From Actinocrinis sp035946395 (lineage in GTDB: Bacteria > Actinomycetota > Actinomycetes > Streptomycetales > Catenulisporaceae), in NCBI RefSeq assembly GCF_035946395.1, contig NZ_DASYZI010000373.1, forward strand, positions 1 to 64,000: a DNA stretch of 64,000 bases, given 5' to 3'. How positions within the stretch are numbered: position 1 is the first letter of the stretch; every line of letters starts with the position of its first letter. The notes beneath the pieces were generated by a model. It was not told where the DNA came from and ran no database searches. It was given only the letters and a program-made list of their open reading frames with translations. A program made the translations under genes and the position numbers. Shown one piece after another: positions 1-9,387 of the stretch.

Positions 1-1
1 G

Positions 2-151
2 TGTGCCGAGCCGATGTGCTCGATATCGCGCGACCTGCGCCGTGAGGACTACAGGATCTGGACGGCCACTGCCCCCGACGCGGTCTTCACGGTGGGCACG
101 TACGCCACCCGAGGAAACTATGAGCCATGGCCTAGTGCGCAAGTCCGCTGA
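2..151 (+). CDS. 3' end of an unidentified gene (partial)
   Basis: An open frame enters from the left edge and ends at TGA 149-151. It gives 49 residues with natural composition (several Tyr, Trp and Asp) and mostly G/C third bases, unlike the other two plus frames. The start lies outside the window. The family is not recognised. A gene here would be transcribed towards the minus-strand genes that follow, so the two are convergent. Positions 152-356 hold no gene or clear terminator that I can see. Confidence 0.5.
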   Translation, partial: CAEPMCSISRDLRREDYRIWTATAPDAVFTVGTYATRGNYEPWPSAQVR

Positions 152-356
152 CAAGCAGCAGTAAAACCAAAGCTCACAGCGCTACGACCGAGCGAACCCC
201 GCCCGGATGATCAGAGTCAGGTTAGGCGGTCGTGATCCACGTTCTTGATCGTCCGTCACCGGGCGACCTGTGGTGGTCAGAACGAGCAGGGCGCGCAGCA
301 GGGTCGCGGCCAGGCTTGGCGACTTTCACAGTCCATCGCTCAGGTGTTTGAGTAAT

Positions 357-1361
357 TCAGAGCACCAGCCAGTCAGTAACGGTGAATGGGCCGGGCTCGA
401 TGCGGATGAACATTTGCGCGTCGTCGGCGGGCTGCGCGGCAAGCAGTGCCCGGTCCAACTCCGGGACCATCTCCTCGGATCCGGTCATCGCGACGGTCAC
501 AGCGCCGAACTCGCGGGCGACGCCTGCATTTCCGCCGCCGAGATCTAGGTCCCAAACCCCGTCAGGGGAAGGCTCGCAGTTCTGCGGGGTCTGTTGGTCT
601 TGTGCGTCGCCCTCTGCAACCAGCACCGGGGCGCAGGGCTCGTTGCCGGGGGTGACGGTCTCGGCGGCGAGCGCGACCGGCGGCAGCAGCCAGCCCTCGT
701 CTTGGTGGAAAATCGCGGTCAGTATCCCGCTGGATCGGTCGTACTGGTAGGGCTCTTGCACAAGGCCCGATAAATCAACCCTCTGTATTATTTGGCGCGA
801 GGTGATGCCCTGTGCGCGCATCCACTGCGTCGCGCCCACGTGCTGCTGCACCAAGGCGATCGGATGCGCCACGGCCACCGGCAGCACGCCAGCCGCCATT
901 AACAGCGCCGCCATCACGGCGGGGCGGCGGGCGTGCAGGGCGGTGGCGGCCAGCAGCGCGGGCAGCAGGTAGAGCACGAGGGACAGCAGACCGACGCGGA
1001 ACGGCGCGATGCGCGCGAGCGCGGCGTCGGTGAGGGCGAGCACGGCCAGCGCGATCCACAACGCGAGCACCGCCCGCCACGTTGGGCGCAGAGGCATGCG
1101 GCGGCGCAGCAGCAGCGCAGCGACCGTGCCCAACACCGCTCCGACCCCGAGCACACCCCAGCCCACGTCGGCGGACCGAGCGGATGTGCCGTCGTAGGAG
1201 CGCTCCAGTAATGCCAGGCCAGTCGCGGCGGGCACGGCAGCGAGCGCGCAGGCCGCACCGAGTACGATCACCCGGCGCGCCCGGACCACGCGCGATCTTG
1301 CTGGCGACGGCGCTGCACTCTCCTGCCGGATACCGGGCGTGTCAGTGTTCGTATCTGTCAC
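357..1361 (-). CDS. Multi-pass membrane protein, function unknown
   Basis: This is a 334-residue protein. A basic, Arg-rich start (residues 1-30) is followed by about five or six hydrophobic segments between residues 30 and 175. A soluble, probably extracytoplasmic, C-terminal half of about 160 residues contains two Cys. The GTG start overlaps the stop of the upstream TPR gene (GTGA), so the two are probably co-translated. No enzyme motif was recognised. It may be a membrane partner or sensor for the TPR protein; that is inference from coupling only. Confidence 0.75.
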   Translation of the reverse strand: MTDTNTDTPGIRQESAAPSPARSRVVRARRVIVLGAACALAAVPAATGLALLERSYDGTSARSADVGWGVLGVGAVLGTVAALLLRRRMPLRPTWRAVLALWIALAVLALTDAALARIAPFRVGLLSLVLYLLPALLAATALHARRPAVMAALLMAAGVLPVAVAHPIALVQQHVGATQWMRAQGITSRQIIQRVDLSGLVQEPYQYDRSSGILTAIFHQDEGWLLPPVALAAETVTPGNEPCAPVLVAEGDAQDQQTPQNCEPSPDGVWDLDLGGGNAGVAREFGAVTVAMTGSEEMVPELDRALLAAQPADDAQMFIRIEPGPFTVTDWLVL

Positions 1362-3025
1362 TGAGGTCGGTCCGGGCTCGCCAGCCCGGCGGACGATGCG
1401 GCACCGGGCTGATCCAGATGTGCAGCGCGGTGCGGGTCGGCGTGCAACAGGGCGCGGGCGGCGGCGTCGGCATCGCGGGCCTTGGACTCCAGTCCGGCCG
1501 CGCGTAGCACCTGCGAGCGGATGTTCAGGGTGAGCGCTTCGCCGCGTGTGGCGTGCAGTTCGTGCAGCACGCCGCTGGCCAGGTCGAGTTCCAGCAGGGC
1601 GCGCTGCGGGTCGCCGTCGGCGGCCAGCGCGCGGGCATGGTGCGCCAGGCAGAGCGCGGCGCCGTACCGGTCGCCGGCTTGGGCCAGTGCGCGGTGGGCG
1701 CCGTCGAGCAGTTCGACCGCAGCCTCCGCCTCACCGCGGGATAGGGCGACCAGGCCCCGGCCCTGACGCGCGAGTGCGACGCCTCGCGCGTGCCCGAGCG
1801 TGGCGTGCAGCGCTTGGGCGTCGCGGAAACAGGTGTCGGCCTGATCGGTCTGGTCCGCGTCGAGTAGACACCCCCCGAGACTGCTCAGTGCCCAGGCCAG
1901 GCCGACGGTGTCCCCGGTGTGCTCGCAGTGCGTTACCGCGCGGCGGCCGTGCCCGTACGCCGCCACAGGGCTGACGGCGCGCGTCGCATCTGCCAGGGCG
2001 GTGAGCATCCATCCGGTGGCGCGGTCGCTGTATGCCAGCCGCGCGGCGGCCAGGCCGAGGGTGAGCGCCTCGATCAGCCGCCCGGTGCGGCGGCGCATCC
2101 ACAGCGGCCACAGGCAGTACGCCAGGTCGCATACCAGGGCGTAGCGCTGGTCGGCGAAGGCGAACCGCACCGTGTCCAGGTACACCTGCGCCCGCGCGTC
2201 CACCCACTGTGCAGCCGCCTGCCCGTCCGGCGGGAAGGGCGGCGCGGGGGCGGGTATGCGCAGCTGTTCGCGCTCCCAAAGCGGCGGGCGGCCCGGGGCG
2301 ATCAGGCGTGCAGCCGCATCGGCGGCGTCGCGCAGGAACGCCAGCAGCCGGTCGAGTCCGGCGGCGTCCAGTTCGCGCTGCTCAGCGTCGCTCGCCTCGG
2401 ACTTAATGCGAGCGTGCAGGAGGGCGTGCGGGCTCAGGGCGAACCCGTCGCCGGCCTGGTCGAGCAGACCGCAGCCCACCAGCTGCTTGGGCAGGCGCTC
2501 GGCGGCGGGCGCGTCGAGGTCGATCAGTACGGCGAGGGTGTCGGTGTCGAACTGGTTGATCGGGCAAGCGCCCAGCTGCCGGTAGAGCGCGGCGGCCGGT
2601 CCGGGCAACGCATCGTACGCGGCATCCCGCTCGCGCGGGGTCATCGCAGTTGTGTGCTGGTCATCTCCCGCGTCGAACGCCGGACGGCCGGTGCCAGCGA
2701 GGACCTGCTCGCGTCTGACGCGCAGCTTGTGCTGCCAGGCGCGCACGGCCCTGCGCCGGGAGAAGGTAGTTGTTCCCGAGAACACGCGCAGGTAGAGCAC
2801 GCGCTCGGGCGGCAATAGCTCGGCAAGCTCGAAGGCCGTAGGGCGCAAGAGGCCAGATGCCTGATCGTGGCCGGGCGTCGGGCGTCTGTGGCGCTGCGCG
2901 CGGGCGATGGCGAGTATCGCCTCAGTGGAGAAGGGCACGTGATCGCGTTCCAGGAACGCCAATGCGCCCCGGTGCGCGCGGGCGCGCTGTCGCTCCACCC
3001 GCGATGCAGGTCCGGGGGTATCCAT
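1358..3025 (-). CDS. TPR-repeat protein with regulator-like N-terminal region
   Basis: This is a 555-residue protein. The ATG at 3025 is preferred over a GTG at 3070 because a GAGGAGG ribosome site lies 7 nt before it. Residues 130-210 look like the winged-helix segment found after the NB-ARC NTPase of AfsR/SARP-type regulators, but no Walker A motif is present. The C-terminal half (about 280-540) is Ala-rich helical repeats typical of TPRs. It is therefore a STAND-like scaffold lacking the NTPase. It shares an operon with the membrane protein 357-1361. Confidence 0.7.
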   Translation of the reverse strand: MDTPGPASRVERQRARAHRGALAFLERDHVPFSTEAILAIARAQRHRRPTPGHDQASGLLRPTAFELAELLPPERVLYLRVFSGTTTFSRRRAVRAWQHKLRVRREQVLAGTGRPAFDAGDDQHTTAMTPRERDAAYDALPGPAAALYRQLGACPINQFDTDTLAVLIDLDAPAAERLPKQLVGCGLLDQAGDGFALSPHALLHARIKSEASDAEQRELDAAGLDRLLAFLRDAADAAARLIAPGRPPLWEREQLRIPAPAPPFPPDGQAAAQWVDARAQVYLDTVRFAFADQRYALVCDLAYCLWPLWMRRRTGRLIEALTLGLAAARLAYSDRATGWMLTALADATRAVSPVAAYGHGRRAVTHCEHTGDTVGLAWALSSLGGCLLDADQTDQADTCFRDAQALHATLGHARGVALARQGRGLVALSRGEAEAAVELLDGAHRALAQAGDRYGAALCLAHHARALAADGDPQRALLELDLASGVLHELHATRGEALTLNIRSQVLRAAGLESKARDADAAARALLHADPHRAAHLDQPGAASSAGLASPDRPQ

Positions 3026-3100
3026 CCGCAGCCTCCTCAGGCGCCGTGGTGATCGAATTAATGTGTACAAATGCAGGTTCGTGGTCTACAGGGTCACCGG

Positions 3101-3937
3101 TCAGGGTTTGCGGGCGACGGCGCTGTAGCCCCAGTTCAGGCCAGGATCTTCGGTGGGGTCTTCATCGGGGCGCCACCAGGGTTGGGCGACCAGGCCGGGC
3201 TCCAGCAACTCCAGGCCGTCGAAGAACCGTGCGATCTGCGCCGGGGTGCGCAGGGTGATCGGTATTCCGGCGTCGTGGTAGTGCTCTGCCGCAGCGCGCG
3301 CGAGGTGGCTTTGGCCTTCGGCGGTGGCGTGCGAGAGCACCAGGGCACTTCCCGGCGCCAGAGCATTGATTAGGGTCTTGATCTGGTCGGCGGGGTGGTC
3401 GTGGTCTGCGAGGAAATGCACGACGAAACCGAGCAGCAGCCCCACCGGGTGGTCCAGGTCCAACACGGAGCGCAAGGCAGGGTGATCCAGGATCGCCGCC
3501 GGTTCGCGCAGGTCCGCCTCGATCACCGCCGTGCGCTGAGGTTGCGGTCCGCGCAGTCGCGCGGCGGCGTGGGTGAGCACCACCGGGTTGTTGTCCGCCA
3601 GCACCACGCGCGCGCCGGGGCACAGGGCGTGGATAGTCTCGGCGGGGTGCTCATGGTCGGGCAGGCCGGTGCCGACGTCCAGGAACTGCTCGATGCCATC
3701 CGCGACCAGCGTGTGCACGGCACGGCGCAGGAAGGCGCGGTTGGCGGCGGCGATCTGCCGCATCTGCGGGAAGTCGGCCAGCACCGCCTCGGCCGCGTCC
3801 CGGTCGATCTGGTAGTTGTCCTTGCCCGAAAGCAGGTAATCCTCGACGCGGGCCGCGTGAGGGTGGGCGGTGTCGATCCGCTCGACCGGCCAGCCGACCG
3901 GCAGCGGCGGCGGGTCCAGCATCGTCAATGTGCTCAT
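3101..3937 (-). CDS. SAM-dependent methyltransferase, DUF574 (Methyltransf_19) type
   Basis: This is a 278-residue protein. The open frame extends to 4111, but ATG 3937 begins the conserved region and is preceded by an A/G-rich AAAGA site. The family pattern is clear: a Ser-Gly-Lys-Asp-Asn-Tyr stretch near the N-terminus, then the Rossmann glycine loop (FLDVGTGLP), then a VVLADNNPVVL strand ending in the acidic residue that binds SAM ribose. These proteins are very common in actinomycetes, and their substrates are mostly unknown. There is no tight coupling to neighbours. Confidence 0.9.
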   Translation of the reverse strand: MSTLTMLDPPPLPVGWPVERIDTAHPHAARVEDYLLSGKDNYQIDRDAAEAVLADFPQMRQIAAANRAFLRRAVHTLVADGIEQFLDVGTGLPDHEHPAETIHALCPGARVVLADNNPVVLTHAAARLRGPQPQRTAVIEADLREPAAILDHPALRSVLDLDHPVGLLLGFVVHFLADHDHPADQIKTLINALAPGSALVLSHATAEGQSHLARAAAEHYHDAGIPITLRTPAQIARFFDGLELLEPGLVAQPWWRPDEDPTEDPGLNWGYSAVARKP

Positions 3938-4162
3938 GTGTGAAGGTCTTTCTGTTCGGTGCCGCATGGCGCCTCGCCGCAGCGAGGGTTGGGCGTCGCC
4001 CCACCCCGGGGTGCGGGGGACACGGTGGGGGCGGGGCGACGCGGGCCCGGCCGGGCGCACGGCGGGACGCCTCGGCGGGGCCGTTCCGTCCGGTCCGGCG
4101 TGCTCTGCCAAGGGGGTGGCGAGCTGCGCCGTCGGTCGCCCGGACGGAATATCAGGAGCCTG

Positions 4163-4378
4163 TCACGGTGCGCGGGCTGGACTGGCGGACAGAGATTTTG
4201 CGTCGATGGCGAGCGCGTGTCCGGCGTGTGCCGGCGCCGGAGCGGGGTCCAGGTGTAGCGAGGAGATCAACGGTCGCCACACCAGCGCGGCGATCACGGC
4301 GACCAACGCGAGGCCGATCGCGAGCGCGACCACGATCAGGCGGAGGACCGGGCGGCGTTGCTCAGGCTGCCTGGCCAT
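4163..4378 (-). CDS. Small single-pass membrane protein
   Basis: This is a 71-residue protein starting at ATG 4378, with an AGGAGGTG ribosome site 4-5 nt upstream. A short basic N-terminus (RQPEQRRP) is followed by one strongly hydrophobic helix at about residues 13-35 and an Ala/Pro/His-containing tail. The start lies 17 nt inside the end of the DnaQ-like gene, so it belongs to the same operon. It could anchor or regulate the permease/ligase system, but nothing direct shows this. Confidence 0.7.
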   Translation of the reverse strand: MARQPEQRRPVLRLIVVALAIGLALVAVIAALVWRPLISSLHLDPAPAPAHAGHALAIDAKSLSASPARAP

Positions 4379-5072
4379 GGCGCACCTCCTGCCCCGCCCG
4401 TGCGATCCCGGAGATCTGTGGGTGGCCGGTGCGCTCGTTCGACACCGGGCGCGTCGGCCGAGCATCTGCGTTCGCCTGCGCGCGCCCGTGGTGGATCCGG
4501 TGCAGGTGCGCGTAGAGCGCACCGGTCAGTGCCGCGTCCATCGCGGTGCGCGTGGACCGGGGCGCGGTGGTCACTCCCAACTGAGCGGCGAGACTAGGCA
4601 GATTGGGCGGGCACCGCTCGCCGAGTAGCCGTCGGGCGAGCACGGTGATATCTACCAGGTGCGCCGCGTTCAGGGCTGGGCATGCGCCCGCGTGCCGGGC
4701 GATCACCGCGCCCAAGGCCGGCGCCTGGTGAGTGACAAGGAGGTAGGGCGGCGCGGTCAGATAGCCTTCCAATACGGTGAGCGCGACCGCGACCGGTGTC
4801 CGTTCTCGCACCTGGTCGAGCGGCAGGCAGCAACGTTCACCAATCAGCGCGGCGGACATCCCGGCGTGCAGTACGCAGTGCAAGCTGCCGACGAGGGTGT
4901 ACCGCTCACCGGCGGGGCGCAGCGCGACCGCAGCCAAGTCGACGCGGTGGTCCAGCCCGCCGTCGGGGACCTCAAACGCGACCGCGAGCAGCGTGGCGAC
5001 GGCAGGATCTGGGTTCTGCCGCGCCGATGACTGAGTGTGCGGCGGGACTCTGGTGGTGTTCAGGGCGTTCAT
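4362..5072 (-). CDS. DnaQ/RNase T-fold protein with degenerate catalytic motifs
   Basis: This is a 236-residue protein whose ATG 5072 overlaps the stop of the ligase gene (ATGA). The layout follows the DEDDh exonuclease fold: a first strand ending GGLD, a V-rich strand, a helix before LLVTHQAP, VDITVLARRLL, then a short helix and TAMDAALTGALYAHL. The catalytic residues look lost: the FDxET motif reads FEVPD, the Asp after the HN-type motif is absent, and the final His is Arg or Thr. The last Asp is kept. Probably a binding module rather than a nuclease. Confidence 0.5.
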   Translation of the reverse strand: MNALNTTRVPPHTQSSARQNPDPAVATLLAVAFEVPDGGLDHRVDLAAVALRPAGERYTLVGSLHCVLHAGMSAALIGERCCLPLDQVRERTPVAVALTVLEGYLTAPPYLLVTHQAPALGAVIARHAGACPALNAAHLVDITVLARRLLGERCPPNLPSLAAQLGVTTAPRSTRTAMDAALTGALYAHLHRIHHGRAQANADARPTRPVSNERTGHPQISGIARAGQEVRHGQAA

Positions 5073-6487
5073 GCGCGGGCGAACCCCCGCTCGCGCTCCA
5101 GGTCGCTGACCCGCCTCCGGTGGTACTCGGCCTCGTGCCACGCGGCCCGCACGTAGTGCGCGACCACATCCACACCGAGCAGCTCGGCGGCGAGTGCGGA
5201 ATCCTGCATCCGGGCTGCGGCCTCGGGCAGCGTGCGCGGCAGGAACGTGGCGTGCGGATCGTCGTAGGCACTGGCGGCGACGGGGTGCTCGTCCAGCGGC
5301 AGCTTCTGCTCGGTGCCGTAAGCCACCGCCGCGATCAGGGCGGCGGCGGCCAGGTGTGGTTGCGCGTCGGCCCCGGGGATGCGGCACTCGATCCGCCCGC
5401 TCTCCCCGGCGCCCAAGACGCGCAGGGCGCAGGTGCGGTTGTCGTAGCCCCAGCTCAGGGTGGTGGGGGCGAAAAGCGGCGCGGTGTCTGTGTGCAGGCG
5501 CTTGTACGCGTTGACGCTCGGCAGCATCAGGACGGCCAGCTGGTCGAGCGCGGCCAGGCACCCCGCGACGGCGTGCTGTCCCAGATCGGTGAGCCGTCCG
5601 TGAGCGTCGACCAGAAGGCTGCGCTCCTGGTCATCGAGGAGGGAGAGGTGCAGGTGGCAGGAGTTGCCGTCACGGCCGGTGAACGGCTTGGCCATGAACG
5701 TCAGCGCCATCCCGGCGTGCTCGGCGGCGTGGTGGGCCAGCAGCTTGTAGACCGCGTGCTGGTCGGCCGCCGCCATCGGCTCGCCGTGCCGGAAGGTGAC
5801 CTCCAGCTGCCCCGCGCCGGCCTCGGTTTTGATTCCCTCCAGCGGCAGCCCAGTGGCGTACGCGGTCTCTCGGATCCGCTCGATCAGGGCGGTGAGCCGT
5901 GCCGGGTGGGTCAGGGCGTAGTCGGTGTTGTGGTCGGCGGCCGGGGGCAGGTCGCGCCAGCCCCGCCGGGCCGCGTCGCCGTAGGAGGTGTCGTAGACCA
6001 TGGCCTCGGACTCGACCCCCAGCGAGGCGGTCAGGCCGAGGTCGGCGAGGCGGTGCAGTTGGCGGGCGAGCACCGCGCGCGGTGCCACGGGGATCGGGCG
6101 GCCCTGGCGGTCGCACGGGTCGGCCAGCACCAGTGCGGTGCGCGGGGCCCATCCGGCGGTGCGCAGCGTAGCCGCGTCGGTGCGCAGCCACAGGTCTCCG
6201 GCGCCGTGCTCCCAGCCGCCGAACGCGAACCCGGGCAGTACCCGCATATCCGGGTCCGTGGTCAGCAGGTACGCGGCGGCGCGTGTGCCGCTCTCCAGCA
6301 CGTGCGCGGCGAAGTACCCGGCGTCGTACGCCTTGCCGCGCAGCAGACCGCTCGGGCCCGGCACGGCCACCAGCACAGTGTCGATCTGACCGCTGCCGGT
6401 CCTCTCCAGCAGTTCGTCGGTGCTCAGGATCCCGCGCGGCGTGGCACCGGTGTCGTTTTCCGGCTGCGCGATGCTCGTCGTGGACAT
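5069..6487 (-). CDS. Glutamine-synthetase-like ligase (GlnA3/GlnA4/PuuA type)
   Basis: This is a 472-residue glutamine synthetase-fold ATP-dependent ligase. Visible family motifs are ESEAMVYD (metal Glu), EAGAGQLEVTF, DGNSCHLHLSL (the usual NGSGxHxHxSL), NAYKRL and RIECRIPGADAQPHLAAAA. The divergent active-site loops and the neighbouring permease suggest a gamma-glutamyl polyamine or amine synthetase rather than housekeeping GlnA. Its start lies 4 nt after the permease stop with no clear ribosome site, so it is probably coupled to the permease. The substrate is inferred from family and context. Confidence 0.85.
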   Translation of the reverse strand: MSTTSIAQPENDTGATPRGILSTDELLERTGSGQIDTVLVAVPGPSGLLRGKAYDAGYFAAHVLESGTRAAAYLLTTDPDMRVLPGFAFGGWEHGAGDLWLRTDAATLRTAGWAPRTALVLADPCDRQGRPIPVAPRAVLARQLHRLADLGLTASLGVESEAMVYDTSYGDAARRGWRDLPPAADHNTDYALTHPARLTALIERIRETAYATGLPLEGIKTEAGAGQLEVTFRHGEPMAAADQHAVYKLLAHHAAEHAGMALTFMAKPFTGRDGNSCHLHLSLLDDQERSLLVDAHGRLTDLGQHAVAGCLAALDQLAVLMLPSVNAYKRLHTDTAPLFAPTTLSWGYDNRTCALRVLGAGESGRIECRIPGADAQPHLAAAALIAAVAYGTEQKLPLDEHPVAASAYDDPHATFLPRTLPEAAARMQDSALAAELLGVDVVAHYVRAAWHEAEYHRRRVSDLERERGFARA

Positions 6488-6491
6488 CGCG

Positions 6492-8042
6492 TCAGACCAT
6501 CTCGTCCTGGATCCCGGCGGCCTGCGCCGCGCTCATGGTGGAGATCGGCGCGGCATAGGTGCGGCGCCGGCCCCACCACCACAGCTGCTCGATCACCAGG
6601 GTGCCGAGCAGTGCGATCCCGGCGTAGGGGAAGTTCTTGTGCGTGATCGGGCTGGCCTGCGGGGCGACCACGACCAGGCACGCGACCGTGATCCACACCA
6701 GGGCGATCCGCGCGAACCAGGGCCCCGCCGCGCCGCGGTTCCACGGGCCGGGGACGAACCGGTCGTCGCGGTGGCGCAGCCGCAGGTAGATCGGCACCGC
6801 GTAGGCCGGCAGGAGCCCGATCACGTTGATCGACACGACGTTGTTCAGCACCGTGCTGCCCCACAGCCCCGGCAGCGTCAGCGCGAACCCGAGCGCGACG
6901 GAGAGCCACACCGCGTTCACCGGCACCCGCGTACGAGACGAGACCTGGCTCCACCAGCGGTGCCCGGGAAACGCCTTGTTGCGCCCCGAGAACGCGAACA
7001 CCTGCCGAGATGCGGCCGTGACGACAGCGACCCCGCAGAACACCTGCGCGCCGAACGCGACCACGAGCGCGATCTGCCCCCAGGTCGATCCCAGAGCGTC
7101 GAGGAAGATCTGCGCCGCCGCCCCCAGACTGGAGCCAAGTTCGGCGTTGTAGTCGCCGATCGCGAACAACAGTGCGCCGATCAGCACCACTCCTGCGACG
7201 GCGGAGACCCAGATCGCGCGCAGGATCGCCCCGGGCACCGTGTCTGCGGCCGAGCGGGTCTCCTCGCTCAGATGCGCGGCCAGGTCGTACCCGCAGTACA
7301 CGTACGCCCCGCAGTTGAGCACCAGCGCGGTGGCGTACAACCCACCCCAGGACGCGTTGAACCCGGTCTCGTTGACCAGGTGCCCGAGCACGAACGCGAC
7401 GTTCTGGTGATGCGCCGGCCGCAGAAACAGCGCCGCGGCGATGAAGACGGTGCCGCCCAGCAGCCACAGCGCCGACGCTTTGTTGACGATTCCGATGCGG
7501 CCGATGTCCAGCATGTTCACCAGGCCGTAGAGCGCCAACAGTCCGGCGGTGATCCACAGCGTGCGCGTCGGGCTCGTCGAGTACGACGGCCAGTGCAGCG
7601 CGATCAACGCCTGCAACGAGATCGCCCCGCCGTACGCGACGGAAGCGACGCCGCCGAGCAGACCCAGGAAGTTGAGCCAGCCGACCCGGTGCGACCAGCG
7701 CGGCGCCCGCTTCGGCGAAGCCAGGTCCGAGGTCCACTGGTAGAGCGCGGCGGCCGTGGGCATCGAGGAGGCCAGCTCCGCCATGCACACCCCGACCACC
7801 AGCGTGAACGCGGAGACCACGATCCACCCCCAGAACAGCGCCGCAGGTCCGCCGGCGGCCATCCCGGTAGCCAGGGTGCCGACCACCCCGGTGATCACGC
7901 TGATGATGTTGAACGGGGCGGTCCAGGCCGCGAACCACGATTGACGGCGGGCCAGCACCGGTGTGATGCCGAAACGCTCGCGTAGCTCCCGGTCCTCGTC
8001 CGCGGGGGTGCGCGGATGCGGCAGCGCATGGGATGCAGACAC
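6492..8042 (-). CDS. APC-superfamily amino acid/polyamine permease
   Basis: This is a 516-residue permease with about 12-14 hydrophobic helices from residue 40 onward, and the early helix pattern of the amino acid-polyamine-organocation family (FNIISVITGVVGT, then a MAELASSMP-like segment). The GTG start at 8042 follows an AAGGAGA site. It is first in a tight operon with the glutamine-synthetase-like ligase, the arrangement of uptake plus gamma-glutamylation in polyamine or amine catabolism. The transported compound is inferred only. Confidence 0.88.
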   Translation of the reverse strand: MSASHALPHPRTPADEDRELRERFGITPVLARRQSWFAAWTAPFNIISVITGVVGTLATGMAAGGPAALFWGWIVVSAFTLVVGVCMAELASSMPTAAALYQWTSDLASPKRAPRWSHRVGWLNFLGLLGGVASVAYGGAISLQALIALHWPSYSTSPTRTLWITAGLLALYGLVNMLDIGRIGIVNKASALWLLGGTVFIAAALFLRPAHHQNVAFVLGHLVNETGFNASWGGLYATALVLNCGAYVYCGYDLAAHLSEETRSAADTVPGAILRAIWVSAVAGVVLIGALLFAIGDYNAELGSSLGAAAQIFLDALGSTWGQIALVVAFGAQVFCGVAVVTAASRQVFAFSGRNKAFPGHRWWSQVSSRTRVPVNAVWLSVALGFALTLPGLWGSTVLNNVVSINVIGLLPAYAVPIYLRLRHRDDRFVPGPWNRGAAGPWFARIALVWITVACLVVVAPQASPITHKNFPYAGIALLGTLVIEQLWWWGRRRTYAAPISTMSAAQAAGIQDEMV

Positions 8043-8093
8043 AGGGATCTCCTTCGCATATCAGGGCGAAACGTCGTGCCGTGGGCATGAAAG

Positions 8094-8144
8094 GGGCCGC
8101 GCCGCCGGTGCGGCGACCACAACAAGGCGGCAGCGGCGCGGCCC
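8094..8144. terminator. 12-bp inverted repeat, probable terminator
   Basis: Arms 8094-8105 and 8133-8144 are perfect 12-bp complements with a 27-nt spacer. The repeat lies between the stop of the hypothetical gene (8197) and the start of the permease (8042), both on the minus strand, so it probably ends upstream transcription. No T-run follows, as is usual in high-GC actinomycetes. Confidence 0.55.
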
Positions 8145-8196
8145 GGGTTGGTCCCGTGCGCGCCACGGAGTTCGCGCGCACGGGACGACTGAGGGG

Positions 8197-9387
8197 TTAT
8201 CCGGACAGCTCGCGCCGTTCCCATCCGCTTAGCCGCCGCGGGGCCGGTACGTGCAGTGCGCGGGCCGCCTCGATGAAACCGGCCGCCCCGTCCTGCTGCG
8301 GATCGGTCACGGACCATGGATACGGTGCTGTGTACGGGCGCATCGCCTCGATCACCGCCCCCGCGAAAGTGCGCTCACCCGCCATGTACAGGGCGTGCGC
8401 CAGCAGCGAGCAGTCCGTCACCGGCAGCGGCCCGCCGCCCTTGCGCAACGGCAGGAACCAGTCGAAGTATGCGTTCACGCACACCCGCTTCTCCGTCCAC
8501 ACCACCCGCTCGGCCTCATCATCTTGCTGAGCTGCGCGATAGGCCTCCACCCGCGCGCTCAGCGGCAACAGCTGCAACGGATCATCGTCCGGGGCGGCCA
8601 GCACCACGAATGTCGCGAACTGCGTCATCGCGCGCGCCGAGCCGCCGCAGCGGGGAGAGAGGCATTCAAGCATTCGGTGGTGCCCCTCACGGCTGCGCGG
8701 ATCACGCGCCCAAACCTCCAGCATCAGCTCCCACGGCCCCCGCGCGCTGATCAGCCCCAGCTGCTCCGCAGCAACCTCCACCCGGTTATGCGCGGCCCGC
8801 GACGGTGGCGGCCAGTGCTGATCGTGACCGCCCAAACCGCGGGCCACCCGCCGCCGCCAGCGCGCGTCCAGATGATCCGGGTGCTCGCGCGGCCCTAACG
8901 GTTCATGCCGCGCCCAATACGCGGCCCAACCCTCCCGCACCGTCACTCGTGGAAAGACACCAAGCCGTGCCAGCATCAACAGCGCCACCCATGGCGTGGG
9001 ATCCGCCGGGAACGCCGCCGCCGCCTCGCTGCACGCCCGCACAGCCAACTGCGTCCAGGCATCTCGCACGCGCAACGAGCGCAGCGCCAGCACCACCGCC
9101 GTACGCGCCCACAGCAGCACCGCGTCCGGATCCTCCGGCGCCTCGCGCAACCAATGCCGCGCCGCCTCGCCCTCCCCGGCCGCCGCGACCGACGCCATCA
9201 CCATCGAGCGCCGCGCACGGGTAGCGAAGTCCTCCCGCGTAGCCACCAACGCCTCCCGGGCCAGGCCGAACCGCCCGGCCTCCAGATCCCGGCACGCCGC
9301 CGCCAACTGCTCGTCGGCGCTTGCCGGATCCCACACCCATCCGGACCGCCCGGTCGACAACGCACCAATCACCGCCACGCCGGCCAC
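8197..9387 (-). CDS. Helical-repeat hypothetical protein, possibly frameshifted at its start
   Basis: This is a 396-residue frame from GTG 9387, rich in Ala, Arg and Trp, with helix-turn-helix periodicity like degenerate TPRs. The first residues form a short hydrophobic segment. No ribosome site precedes this GTG. A good site (GAGAGAGGAAA) with GTG/ATG at 9464/9461 opens another frame that ends at 9369, overlapping this one. A frameshift joining the two would give a normal start plus membrane anchor. Function unknown. Confidence 0.65.
   Translation of the reverse strand: MAGVAVIGALSTGRSGWVWDPASADEQLAAACRDLEAGRFGLAREALVATREDFATRARRSMVMASVAAAGEGEAARHWLREAPEDPDAVLLWARTAVVLALRSLRVRDAWTQLAVRACSEAAAAFPADPTPWVALLMLARLGVFPRVTVREGWAAYWARHEPLGPREHPDHLDARWRRRVARGLGGHDQHWPPPSRAAHNRVEVAAEQLGLISARGPWELMLEVWARDPRSREGHHRMLECLSPRCGGSARAMTQFATFVVLAAPDDDPLQLLPLSARVEAYRAAQQDDEAERVVWTEKRVCVNAYFDWFLPLRKGGGPLPVTDCSLLAHALYMAGERTFAGAVIEAMRPYTAPYPWSVTDPQQDGAAGFIEAARALHVPAPRRLSGWERRELSG

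Noticed and set aside
3938..4111. N-terminal extension of the SAM methyltransferase
   Set aside because: The 58 extra residues are Arg/Pro-rich, and the family begins at the ATG at 3937.
6424..8181. 585-residue minus-strand frame over the permease
   Set aside because: It is Arg/Gly-rich shadow of the permease, which has clear transmembrane helices and a ribosome site.
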